Shown here in pieces: positions 32,883 to 43,129 of a stretch of 64,000 bases of DNA (position 1 is the stretch's first letter; the number at the start of each line of letters is the position of its first letter). The translations under genes were made by a program, and so were the position numbers. The notes below the pieces were generated by a model. It was not told the origin of the DNA. It worked only from the letters and a program-made list of their open reading frames with translations, and ran no database searches. This DNA is from Nymphaea colorata (lineage: Eukaryota > Streptophyta > Magnoliopsida > Nymphaeales > Nymphaeaceae), in contig NC_045141.1 of the NCBI RefSeq assembly GCF_008831285.2, forward strand, positions 6,525,224-6,589,223, in the 5' to 3' direction.

Positions 32883-35775
32883 ATGGCTACCACCAGTCAG
32901 TCACCGCAGCCACTTGTCTATCTTTTGTGTTTCTCCTCCTTCACCTTCGTTGTCGTTCTCGGCCAAAGGGAGGTGCCCTCTGCCCTTGCTTCTCTGAGCA
33001 ACGTGACTGACCAATTCGCATTGCTGTCTTTCAAATCCCTCGTCACCAGAGACCCTTATAATGTGTTATCAAATTGGAATTCCAACATCTCTTTCTAGTG
33101 GTTAACATAGGGTCATTGCTCTGAACATGTCCAAAAAGGAACTTGAAGGTACTATCTCCCCATACATCAGCAATCTCTCCTTCTTATATGATCTTGATCT
33201 CTCGAATGACAGTTTCCATGGTCACCTTCTCGTTGATTTTAGTTGTCTCCCTCTGTTAAAAAAACTTTCCATCAGAAAAAACCATTTTGAGGGGTCGATC
33301 CCACAAACATTGAGCCATTGTCGAGGTCTCCAAATACTGTTAGCACCAGATAGCCAATTCTATGGAAGCTTCCCAAAGTCTCTAGGCAGTTTGTCAGAAC
33401 TCAAGTACTTAAACATTAGTGGTAATAGGCTCACCGGCACTATTCCAGTTGCTTTGGCTAATGTCACAAAACTAAAGAGGTTTAATATCGGTGAAAATCA
33501 GATACAGGGAAACATTCCTCCTGAGTTGGGAAGCCTAACCCACTTGACGGCCTTTAGCATGCAAATAAACAATCTCACTGGTACACTACCTGAGAGCTTG
33601 TTTAACCTATCTGCTCTTTCGGGTTTGATTTTCATGACCAATCAACTGATAGGGCATCTCCCAAAAAATGCTGGCCGCTTCCTGCCCAATCTCGAACAAC
33701 TCTATATGGCTGCAAACAATTTTGATGGAACTCTCCGGGCTTCTCTTTCTAATGCTACAAGACTTCAAGTTCTTACTGCAGAAAGCAATAAATTTAGTGG
33801 TCTGATGCCATTAGAATTAGGTAGTCTGTCACAACTCAGGCGCCTTTACCTAGGGAGAAGTACGTTTACCAATGTCTCTGGCAGCTGCAAGCTCTCCATT
33901 CTCGCATCCCTCACGAGGTGTCGGATGCTAGAGGAAGTTGATTTGTCACATAACTTTTTGAACGGCATTCTTCCTGCCTCTATTGGAAACCTGACAACCA
34001 CCTTGTCGACACTGGACCTTTCCTCTAATCAGATTTAAGGTACTATCCCATTGAACCTAGCCAACTTGACCAAGTTAATTGCCTTATGTTTGAGTTCCAA
34101 CAAAATGAAAGGGATCATTCCACCAAATATAGGATAGATGTACAGCTTACAGGTGTTGCTTCTTTACAACAATGCATTAGAAGGCCCAATCCCACTGTCA
34201 ATGTACCAGTTGGTCCGCATGTATGCTTTTACGATTGGACACAACGTGCTAATTGGGTCAATTTCAAGATCTATAAACAATCTCACTAGTTTGATAAAGC
34301 TGGATGTAAGCTCAAACAATTTGTCATCAACACTACCACTTGGTCTTTGTGAGTTGGACTTGTTTGTGCTAAAATTGCAAGACAACTCTTTCACTGGTCA
34401 CCTCCCTCTAAATCTCAGAAATTTAGCCATGATGGACTACATTGATATCTCTACAAACAAGCTGAGTGGAGAGTTGCCTGCATCATTATCAAAGCTCCAA
34501 ATGCTTGAGTATTTGAACCTCTCTCACAACACATTTGATGGTCACATTCCTCAACAACTTGATCACATGGTAAACGTTGGAGCTATTGACCTTTCCCACA
34601 ACAAGCTCTTGGGTGAGATACCAAAATCATTTGAGAAACTTCAACACATGCACGTCTTGGACTTGTCCTTCAATCTATTGGAAGGAGAGATTCCAAGTGG
34701 TGGAAATTTTGCAAACCTTTCTGCTGAGTTGTTCCTAGGGAACTATGCACTATGTGGAGCTCCCAAGTTCCTTGCCCCATTGTGCTTAGACAAAACAAAG
34801 AGGCAGAGTAAAAGCAATGCGGCTAGAGTCATTGCTGCTTGCGCAATTGGAAGCTTGCCACTTTTCGTCATTGTTTGCACACTCATTGGTATCTCATGCC
34901 ATAGAAAGAAGGGGTTGTTGAAACATCCCGATGACATTGAAACATTACGAGGAATTACACTTCCAGTGATTTCTCACAGAGAGCTATTGCATGCAACGAG
35001 CAACTTCAGTAATGCAAATTTTCTTGGGAATGGAAGCTTTGGTTCAGCGTACAAAGGAATTCTAGCAGATGGAACGACAGTGGCTGTTAAGGTCCTTAAT
35101 TTGTTATTTGAGGGAGCATCTAAAAGTTTTGACATCGAGTGCACTGTTATGCACCAAATCAGGCATCGAAACCTCGTTAAAGTCATTACGTCTTGCTCTA
35201 GTAGAGATTTCAAGGCCTTAGTTCTTCAATACATGCCCCTTGGGGCCTAGAAGTCTGTCTACATTTGGGTGGCCATCACTTGAATCTCTTTCAGAGATTG
35301 GATATCATGATTGATGTGGCTTGTGCTCTAGAATATCTTCACCATGGTTATTCGGAGACCATAGTTCATTGTGATCTGAAGCCAAGTAATGTGCTTCTAG
35401 ATGAGAACAAGACTGCATACGTTAGCGATTTTGGCATTGCAAAGATTCTAGTTGGTCAGAATTATTCTACTCTTACAGCCACTCTTGGAACCACATGATA
35501 CATTGCGCCAGGTATGTATCTCTTATTTTTTTGTCCTTTTATAAATTATGTGTTTCACGAAGTGTGAGTATAATTGCCTGATACGTTTCTTGAGTCAACG
35601 TGACCTGGATTTGAGTTCTCATATGAGAGTGTGCATGTGTGAACACACTCTCTTTCTCTTCAATAATGCTTTCCCAGAGAAAGAGGAAGAGAAGGTGGGA
35701 TAGCATGGGAGGGGCAAAGAGAGAGTGGGTCGGTTTGCCAGTCCTAGTGGACTTTCTATCTCTTTCTCTCTCTCT

Positions 35776-35839
<64 letters not shown>

Positions 35840-37032
35840 GTATATATATATATATATTTATATTGAAATCATCTGATTAAGTTGTTTTTTTAATTTTATA
35901 TTGTTTAAAACATTGCAAAAAAATGCATTGTTGTAGTCAATGTTTTGGCTACAGTTTTTACCAATGAAACTGTTTTTAAGGTCAAAAAATATGAAAAAGT
36001 GTCATCAGTAACATAGGTAGCACACTGATTTCACTTATATAATTATTTCAATTATATGTAAAGGTCATTGATAAACTATTTTACATGGACAGTGTATCGT
36101 ACGGCTTATGGTGTTGCATGCTAGTTTTTCATTGTTTTGTGCTCACATACATGTGTTGTTTTAATGTCCTCAATAGACTGCAATTGATCTTCTTCTTTTA
36201 ACAGAAGTTATAAATTTTATTCCTGTTTTGCATAAAAGAATCCTAATCGTAAATACCTTTCTACCTAATGGCCTGAGACTGGGTAACAATTGGCACTTTT
36301 GAATAATTCACTTGATTTAGGAGCCATTTAAGAGAACATTGAGACAGGTCACAGGAGAATTAGAAGTAAGATGAGTTTCATTAGGCATTTATGTTATGAA
36401 ATCACTGCACCATACAGTTGATGAATCTCAACAAATTTCACATGCCCCATAGAAAAAAAACTGGATACATGTTTGAATTATTTTAAGAGCACTAGAATAT
36501 CATATAAATATATAAGACTTCAGTTCTAAATCATAATCTTGTATTCTTTTTAGATGTATATATGAGAATACAACAAGAGAAAGGAGGATTGGAGGTCCAG
36601 TTGATCTTAAGTCCACTAATTTCCAGGCCTCTAGCCAAAACCAATTATTGCAATTGTGACATAGATGAGCACTAGCCAATTATATTGTGCTTCCTAATCA
36701 TGTCTAATATTGTTGAGTGGTTGAATTAAAATTTGGGATGGCTGGAAAGGTATCAGCCAAGGCAGATGTCTACAGCTATGGAATTCTTCTCCTGGAGGTG
36801 TTTACCAGAAGAAAACCTACTGATGAACAGTTTGATGGGGATTTTAGATGTCATTGATAGCCATCTTCTAAACGAAAGCAACAATACTGCAACTGAAACA
36901 TCAGCTGCTAGGAATGAGCTGCTGGTGACGATCATGGAGATAGGCTTGTCGTGTTCAAGGTAGTCTCCAAATGAGAGAATGGAAATGAAGGATGTGGTTG
37001 CAGGGTTAAGAAGGATACGACAGAGAACATGA
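32883..37032 (+). pseudogene. LRR receptor kinase (XA21/EFR-like, non-RD) pseudogene 2, nearly full length
   Basis: ATG at 32883 starts a signal peptide (PLVYLLCFSSFTFVVVLGQ), then the LRR N-terminal cap TDQFALLSFKSLVTRDPYNV. A small deletion with TAG at about 33097 breaks the frame before VIALNMSKKELEGTI. Plant-type LRRs (LxGxIPxxLxxLxxLxxLxLS) run from 33127 to about 34740, interrupted by TAA at 34036-34038 and TAG at 34135-34137. A transmembrane segment (AACAIGSLPLFVIVCTLIGI) is at about 34834-34900. The kinase has GNGSFGSAYKG, VAVKVLNLL (lysine present) and IRHRNLV; a 1-bp deletion near 35245 shifts frame; then [14 protein letters not shown] (non-RD), [11 protein letters not shown] and TGA at 35496-35498 for Gly. 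Intron 35512-36729 ends in AA instead of AG. Exon 2 lacks about 52 bp after FDGDF and has a TAG before SPNERMEMKDVVAG; the terminal TGA is 37030-37032. The family perceives microbe-derived ligands at the plasma membrane. Confidence 0.95.
35778..35860. repeat. (TA)n microsatellite in the kinase 2 intron
   Basis: About 80 bases of TA repeats with a few TG interruptions, preceded by a CT-rich run. Confidence 0.95.
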
Positions 37033-37467
37033 TGAATGACAAAAGGAGAAATAGTCCAGGGCACAACTTGTGATTAGCTAAAATGGCCAGACGGCAGTTA
37101 CCAATAGGCTAAATAGTTCGATGTAGAAATATAGTGTGATTGCTTTCATTGAGCACTGTCACTTGCATTGCTCACACACAGTCTTTTATAATGATTTGGT
37201 TAATGTATTTGTGCATGTTTTCCTGAGCAATTTGAGTGACTAATCTTGTAGAACAACTTAAACACTTCCAATGAAAGTTGCACAAAAGTGGCTTGATAAT
37301 TTGTCCATTATTGTTGTTCTTATCATATTCTCAAGAAAGGATACCCCAACTGCCATAATTTGAGTTCACATCAATCCTCTCCGTTTTCTAAAATTTTGCT
37401 TTAATATATCCTCAGTGCACAATTTCCCAAATCTGCCAAAAAAAAGTGCAACAAGAAAAATGAAAAA
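37033..37467. other. 3' flank of kinase relic 2
   Basis: AT-rich, no gene. It does not resemble the flank downstream of kinase relic 1, so the shared downstream segment of relic 1 is found at 41.8 kb and not here. Confidence 0.45.
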
Positions 37468-38205
37468 AAATGTATAATTCTGGTAAGTTTTGGGCTGCAG
37501 TCTAAGTTTATCTAAAAAAAAACCCTTGAATGAGGAGGATGAGAATTGTCAGCTATAAGTGTCATTGCATTATTGAAGAATGTTAAATGTAATGGCCCCT
37601 AACAAGAGACCGTGTGCTATGGACTAGAAATGACCACAAAAACCATGCTAACTAAATAGAAGACCCCTATCCCATAAGGGGCAAAAGTGGAACTTGGAAA
37701 AAAATCACTTTATTTCCCAGGAATTGAAGCCACCCAATGTTAAAGGAGGCTTGGTGTTATATTAAAAAAATTATATCTTTGATCTTTTCAAGTGTGCGAA
37801 AGTGCATAAAGCCAAACACATAAGCCGTACAAAAATAATGCACAACAAGGCGAATGCACAAAAATGTATAATTCTGGTAAGTTTTAGAGTGAAGTCCAAT
37901 TTTATCTACAGAAAACCCTTGAATGAGGAGGATGGGAATTATATGATATGAGCATTGTGTCATTGTAGCATGTTATTTGCAATTGCCCCTAACAAATGAT
38001 GATGTATTATGGACTAAAAGTGACCAAAATGACCCTTCTAGTTAAATAAAAGACCCCTCTCCCTTTAAGGGTGAAATAAATGTAGAAAAATTTCATTCTA
38101 TTTCCTAGTAACTGAGCCACCAATGTTAAAGGAAGCTTAGTGTTATATCAAAGGAAGTACTATTTCTTTGGTGTTCTCAAGCACGCAAAAATGCATGAAG
38201 CCATT
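37468..38205. repeat. Diverged tandem duplication, period about 395 bp
   Basis: Unit 1 starts at AATGTATAATTCTGGTAAGT (about 37468) and unit 2 at the same word (about 37863). Both continue through ACCCTTGAATGAGGAGGATG, GCCCCTAACAA, AAAAGTGACCA-like and AGACCCCT...CCC...AAGGG words to CCACC(C)AATGTTAAAGGA. Differences are frequent, so the duplication is old. No coding sequence. Confidence 0.88.
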
Positions 38206-39350
38206 CCTATAAACATGCCGATGGCCATATCTATAAAATTATTTTCTGGTACCAGTATGAAGTTCAAGGACGCTACTTCATATTATAGTATCGTGGAAGC
38301 ATTACAAAAATGTGACCATATCTCGCTGTTATTGCCTTCAGCGTGAATAGGGCAAAAGTGAATTGCTTGAAGCATCTTTAAGATGAGTCTAATTAATATT
38401 TAAAGAACATTAACAAATAGGGTGACGAGTGCAAGTTTGCTGGGTTCTTAGGGTTCATGCAAACTTTACAATTTTAAGATTCTCATTTTTAAACAAAGTG
38501 TACTTGGATATTATGTGAGGTATAAAGATTTTGTAACTTTTATGAGGTGTATTTATGTGCTTGCAATGTGTTACTATGCAAGTTGAAACTTGGACTAGGA
38601 TAATAAACTAGGCCTTTAGGCAATTCGGCTTATAATGGAACCTTGAATTTGACCTGGTTCGACCAAGAACCTGGCTTGGTTCTCACTGCTGCGGGAGTGG
38701 AAGCAGCCCTATCTGACATTAACGACGTAGAAAAACAGTATTCTCACTCATTTTTCCAGCCAATTCATTCGCAAATGCCTTTACCAAGTAAAAAGTGCAT
38801 CAAAAGTTCATTGACCATCTGGCAGAAAGCGGAAGCTCCTACCCTGTTTCTTGTCTCCCTAGACTACAAGGTCTGTTTTCAGTGCCTTAAAAGTACTATA
38901 CCCACCTTGTACTCCAATTTTTGCATTGATGACCCATCTTTGTAGCATTGGACGTTGACACCTCTGACACTCAAAATAAACATAGCTGAGATTGTCATTC
39001 TACATAAAAAACAATAGCAAAGTTAGAATAATTATTCAAACTAAAACTCGCCAAACATCACAGTGCTTAAGACAATCACTTTTTCCATTTAAGTGTTAAA
39101 AAACAGCATAAATCCACCAAAAATATAGATACAATTTGTACAACCAAAAGCCTCATTCAGTGGGTTGCACACATGAACATGAATATGTAGACAGACATTT
39201 ATATGCATTGATAGAACAAGAAAAAAGACAGGAATGTAGCCTGCAAGCTAGGAAAAGGAAAGTTGATGCATATGCATACACAGATTTTGTAGCTTGCGAG
39301 CTTTAGATATCTAGTAGTTGAGTGACTAAATTATCATAAATGCAGAAAAA
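38206..39350. other. Non-genic region with one unassigned open stretch
   Basis: 38643-38945 (+) is a 100-codon open stretch including GLVLTAAGVEAALSDINDVE; I recognise no family and see no start context, splice sites or repeats to support it. The rest is AT-rich and featureless. Confidence 0.35.
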
Positions 39351-39770
39351 ATCATCCAACTAAAAGAAGGTCTGAACTTTGACAACTTATGATATTTGGT
39401 AATCGATGGACAAGAATTTTGGAAGTGGAATGGAGGGAGGAAGGGTGTTCGAAAGGGGCGGACCTTCTCGGGTTTCTGACAATCGATCTCTCCCTGGTAA
39501 ATCTGTGGTTCTCATCATCAAGATGCAGAAGTGGATTTTGAGCAACTCTCAATTCAGATGATAAATGGAACACCAATAAGGAAGATCGCTTCAAAGGTTT
39601 TGGAAAAGATGAAGCAGCCCTTTCGTTGGACTGTGATTCACTGTGTCATTGGAGACTTATAGAAGAAGAGCATTGTTTATGCTTACATTGATAATGACCT
39701 GATAAGTCCATGGAAAGCAGCTGCAAACCCTAAGTTCTCTTTCTTAGGAGGGATGCTTTTCATGTAAGAG
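39351..39770 (+). mobile_element. Possible upstream part of LINE ORF1
   Basis: Tentative. The strand and position fit the ORF1 remnant at 40617-41604, and one frame contains AEVDFEQLSIQMINGTP. The link is by context only: the gypsy fragment 39774-40616 would separate the two parts. Confidence 0.3.
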
Positions 39771-39773
39771 TTG

Positions 39774-40616
39774 TCACGGGCTGACAACTTCGGCCCGTGC
39801 GGCGCGGCAAGAACCTGATTGCCGCAAGCCTTCAAACCACCGAACGGGGCGCAAAAGTAGTTTGAGAAAACAAGTGTATAAAGAATGTTTGTGAATAAAG
39901 AAATCTCGCAATGTATTCGCTTGAAGAATTAGTACATCACGAGAAAGATAAGTAAGGAGAATGATCTCGACTTTACTTATGTAGGATGGCCGAGGCCTCT
40001 TACAGGATTTCCATGCCGACCATCCAAAACAAGAAATCCCAATACTTGACACTTAGACTGGTGTCGACCACGGAAAATGCCCGTGCGATCAGGGTAGAGC
40101 TTTACGAGGACTTGATCACCCACCCGGAATTCCATTGGCCTTCGATTCCGATCTGCAAACTTTTTCATCTTTTTGGCGGCCTTGTGTAAGAACGCCTTAG
40201 CCATTTCCGTCTGGTCCTGCCAATCGCGAACGAACTGGTAGGCAAAAGTGGGTCTTCCCTTTTCTTGGGCTGCAAGGGTATGTGGCATCAACGGTTGTTG
40301 TCCAGTGGCTATTTCGAATGGACTATGTCCAGAAGACTCGCTCTTCTGCAAATTGTAGCAAAATTGAGCTACATCCAACAATTTCACCCAATCTTTTTGA
40401 TTCGCACTGACATAGTGTCGAAGGTATTGTTCCAACAATCCGTTGATTCGTTCAGTTTGGCCGTCCGTTTGAGGGTGGAAACTTGTTGAGAATAATAAAT
40501 CTGAACCCAACAAACGAAATACTTCGCGCCAAAATTTTCCTGTGAAGCGAGCGTCCCGATCACTAACAATGCTTTTCGGCACGCCCCAATGCTTGACGAT
40601 ATGCTCAGGGTAGTTT
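39774..40616 (-). mobile_element. Ty3-gypsy fragment: integrase C-terminal half and LTR start
   Basis: The minus strand encodes HWGVPKSIVSDRDARFTGKF (second catalytic Asp), FHPQTDGQTERINGLLEQYL (catalytic Glu), QFCYNLQKSESSGHSPFEIA, and a C-terminal KFADRNRRPMEFRVGDQVLV. It is open from 40582 to about 40060, then breaks off before the usual end. At 39774 the plus strand begins TGTCACGGGCTGACAACTTC, a typical plant gypsy LTR terminus that can fold on itself (CACGGGC...GCCCGTG). The intact SDRDA and QTDGQTER motifs mark it as a chromovirus-like lineage, distinct from the giant element to the right. Abrupt edges indicate internal deletion. Confidence 0.82.
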
Positions 40617-41604
40617 TTAGAAGGGGAGAATGGAAAATGGGTGGAGGAGTGATGGTTGCCAGCAGATGGGATCCAAGATGATCCTTATCGATTGAGGAGA
40701 AATGGGAGTGTCAATATGGATTAGGGTTCCTAATTTGCCAGTATTTTTATGGAATCGATGCACTTTCCAAGCTACTGCCAGAGCGCTATAGAGAGAACCG
40801 ATGGAAGATGGCATCCATACTCAATCGATGTCAAGAATTGGGCTTGCAGAATCTGTGTGCAGGTAGCATTGGATTTCAATCCAAAATCTGAGGTTGAATT
40901 GGAATTAGAAGAGGGAGAAATTGTTCTTCAAGAAATCAACTATGTGAGTAACATTAAATTTTTCTCCCATTGCAAAATGAATATATACTCAAATGACAAG
41001 TCGGTGTAGAGTTGATCAATTGGTGGTTTCTTCTCAAGAGGGTGTGGCAAAGAAAGATGGGTGGAAGGAATTGAAGATTATCGTTATGTCAGGAAAGCTA
41101 AGGAGTGGCAGGGAGGGAATAAGAAAAAAATTTTGGGAAAAAGTGAGGAGTCAATAAAGGAGAGATCCAGATCAAAAGCAGAACCAGAATTGGGGGACAA
41201 CGTGTTTCGGTTTCTCCATAAGCAGATGGAAGTTGAAAGGAACATTATGCCCAGAAAGATTGGAATGCAGAGATTGATTTACAGGAGACCAGCAATTGCG
41301 GAGTAACTTGAAGACCAACCAGCTGGTGGGTGACGAGAAGATAGAGCAGGAGATAGAGAATCAATTGATAACAAAAAGAATCGAAGGGGAGAACCATGAG
41401 TCTTCATCAGGTTTGATTCTTTCTCCTCCATTAAAAAATAATTTTCAGGATTCTTGTTGTTTGGATGGAATGAAAAGTAGCAAAGAAATGAGTGGTTTGG
41501 AGAGTGAGGTTATGGTGAACGACTCACCACCAGGTTTGTCAAGAAGAGAAAGTGGGAGAAGAGTTGGTAAGAAAGGAAAGGTGATTGATGATGCTTCCAC
41601 ATGA
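40617..41604 (+). mobile_element. LINE ORF1 (DUF4283-type) remnant
   Basis: Pieces in two frames resemble the nucleic-acid-binding ORF1 of plant L1 elements. A segment that usually reads VWVRLPNLP...LW appears as VWIRVPNLPVFLWNRCTF (about 40712-40770). Then come RICVQVALDFNPKSEVEL and EEGEIVLQEINY (about 40845-40943), a Lys-rich tail, and an open stretch to 41604. MMMRN at 41598 onward may mark the ORF2 start, but no endonuclease follows. The gypsy fragment on its left ends exactly where this begins, so one was inserted into or joined to the other. Confidence 0.6.
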
Positions 41605-41789
41605 TGATGAGGAACATAATTCCAGAGTAATGAGGATAGGGTCGAGGCTGGAAAAGGAGAAACAGAGTCCACAACACCAAATATATCCTATGACAGCACT
41701 CTCTTACGGACACATCCAAGATTGTGTGTCCGGTTTTCTTCACCTTATATGTCTAATGAGGTAGAAATTAGCTTTCCACTATCTGCTAT

Positions 41790-43029
41790 GAAAACAAATC
41801 GGTTGGGTCTTCATCTCCTATCCTAATTTAAAAACAAGTTCAGATCCGACAAACATATGCATATGTATCATTTCACATCCTTGTTGGATCCCACTGGAAC
41901 ATTGGACTCCCAGTCTCATTCAACTTATGAAAGAGCATGACCAATCTAAACCCTTTTGCTCCAAATTTCTGCACCAAAAATGGAACCAAAATCAGGTCAA
42001 AAATTGGTAATTGAACTTATTAAATCTATTTACATAACTAATCAAAGTGGATTCGCAAAACCAAATTACTGATGCTTCATGACGATGGTCAGGTCAACAA
42101 TGGGACTTGGGTCAAAATCCAACCAAATGGAGTCTGAGATCCAGAATGGAGAATTCCCAGTGCCACCAGGAAGCATCTGGCAACTCACAAAAAATACACC
42201 TAACTTTTGTTATTATAAAAACCACACAGTTGTGCCATGATAAACTATATATATATATATAGTTAGTACCCTTTAAACGAACTTTACGCTTGACTATGTT
42301 TTCTCACCCTTCGGCCCTTGGCCCTTCCCTTCACCACTTCGCGGCTTCACCCCTTTGGCCTTTCCTTTCTGGTGAATTTGGGTGCAATCGGATTATGGGC
42401 AGGAAAAAATTTGCGATTGCTTTAAGTTTTTCTGGAGCTGGATCGCTGTTGACTGTGGAGCCCGACCCGATCCATTTCTGGCATGGGCAACACAGGCGTG
42501 AAGCTCCTTTTCACATGGAGCTTTCTTGGGCTGGCATGGGCAGGCGCCCATGCCAGCCCCACAATAGCTCCACTACTGATTTCATGTATTAATAAAAGGG
42601 CATAATTGGTCGGGACATGGTTAACCACGTATGTATGTTATTTCATGTTGTCACAGTTGCCGATAATGGAAATTAATGAGTTAATTATTTGTTTATATGG
42701 AAACAACTTTTAGTCTTTTCATTTTAATAATTATACGTAAGCTATTTAGTAACTAGCAGAAGTTTATTCTTAATCAACAGTAAAATATCTTGTATTTCTT
42801 CTCATCCCCATATCTTTAGACAAATTTTCAAATGTTCCATCAACTTATTTGAAATATAAGCTTCTTCACCGTTATATTAACATAAAACCAGGAGCATATA
42901 CACCTTCCTATCTCACAGTTGCCGACTTAAAGAAATATTCTTTGAAACGGGAAAAGCTGGAACGTAACTTGTTCATGGTTTCACTTCTGTTTGTGAGTTG
43001 ACACAAACCCTTTAACTTCGTGAGCCCGG
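41790..43029. repeat. Duplicated RLK downstream segment, copy B
   Basis: Colinear with 29991-31020, in the same orientation, about 11.8 kb away. It contains an unrelated GC-richer block at about 42305-42585 that replaces about 80 bp of copy A. It ends at the assembly gap after CTTTAACTTCGTGAGCCCGG, equivalent to copy A around 31010. No kinase exons precede it here. Confidence 0.88.
42528..42559. repeat. Perfect 14-bp inverted repeat with a 4-nt loop
   Basis: GGGCTGGCATGGGC (42528-42541), AGGC, then GCCCATGCCAGCCC (42546-42559). It lies in the block found only in copy B of the RLK downstream duplication. Word content (GGCATGGGC) resembles hAT MITE ends such as 12661-12677. Confidence 0.9.
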
Positions 43030-43129
43030 NNNNNNNNNNNNNNNNNNNNNNNNNNNNNNNNNNNNNNNNNNNNNNNNNNNNNNNNNNNNNNNNNNNNNNN
43101 NNNNNNNNNNNNNNNNNNNNNNNNNNNNN
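43030..43129. other. Assembly gap (100 N)
   Basis: A run of exactly 100 N, the customary placeholder for a gap of unknown size. It falls within the first roughly 55 bp of the left LTR of the giant gypsy element and hides the element's left terminus and target duplication. Confidence 0.99.

Noticed and set aside
38643-38945. 100-codon open frame on the plus strand
   Set aside because: No recognised domain, no splice or start context; length is compatible with chance.
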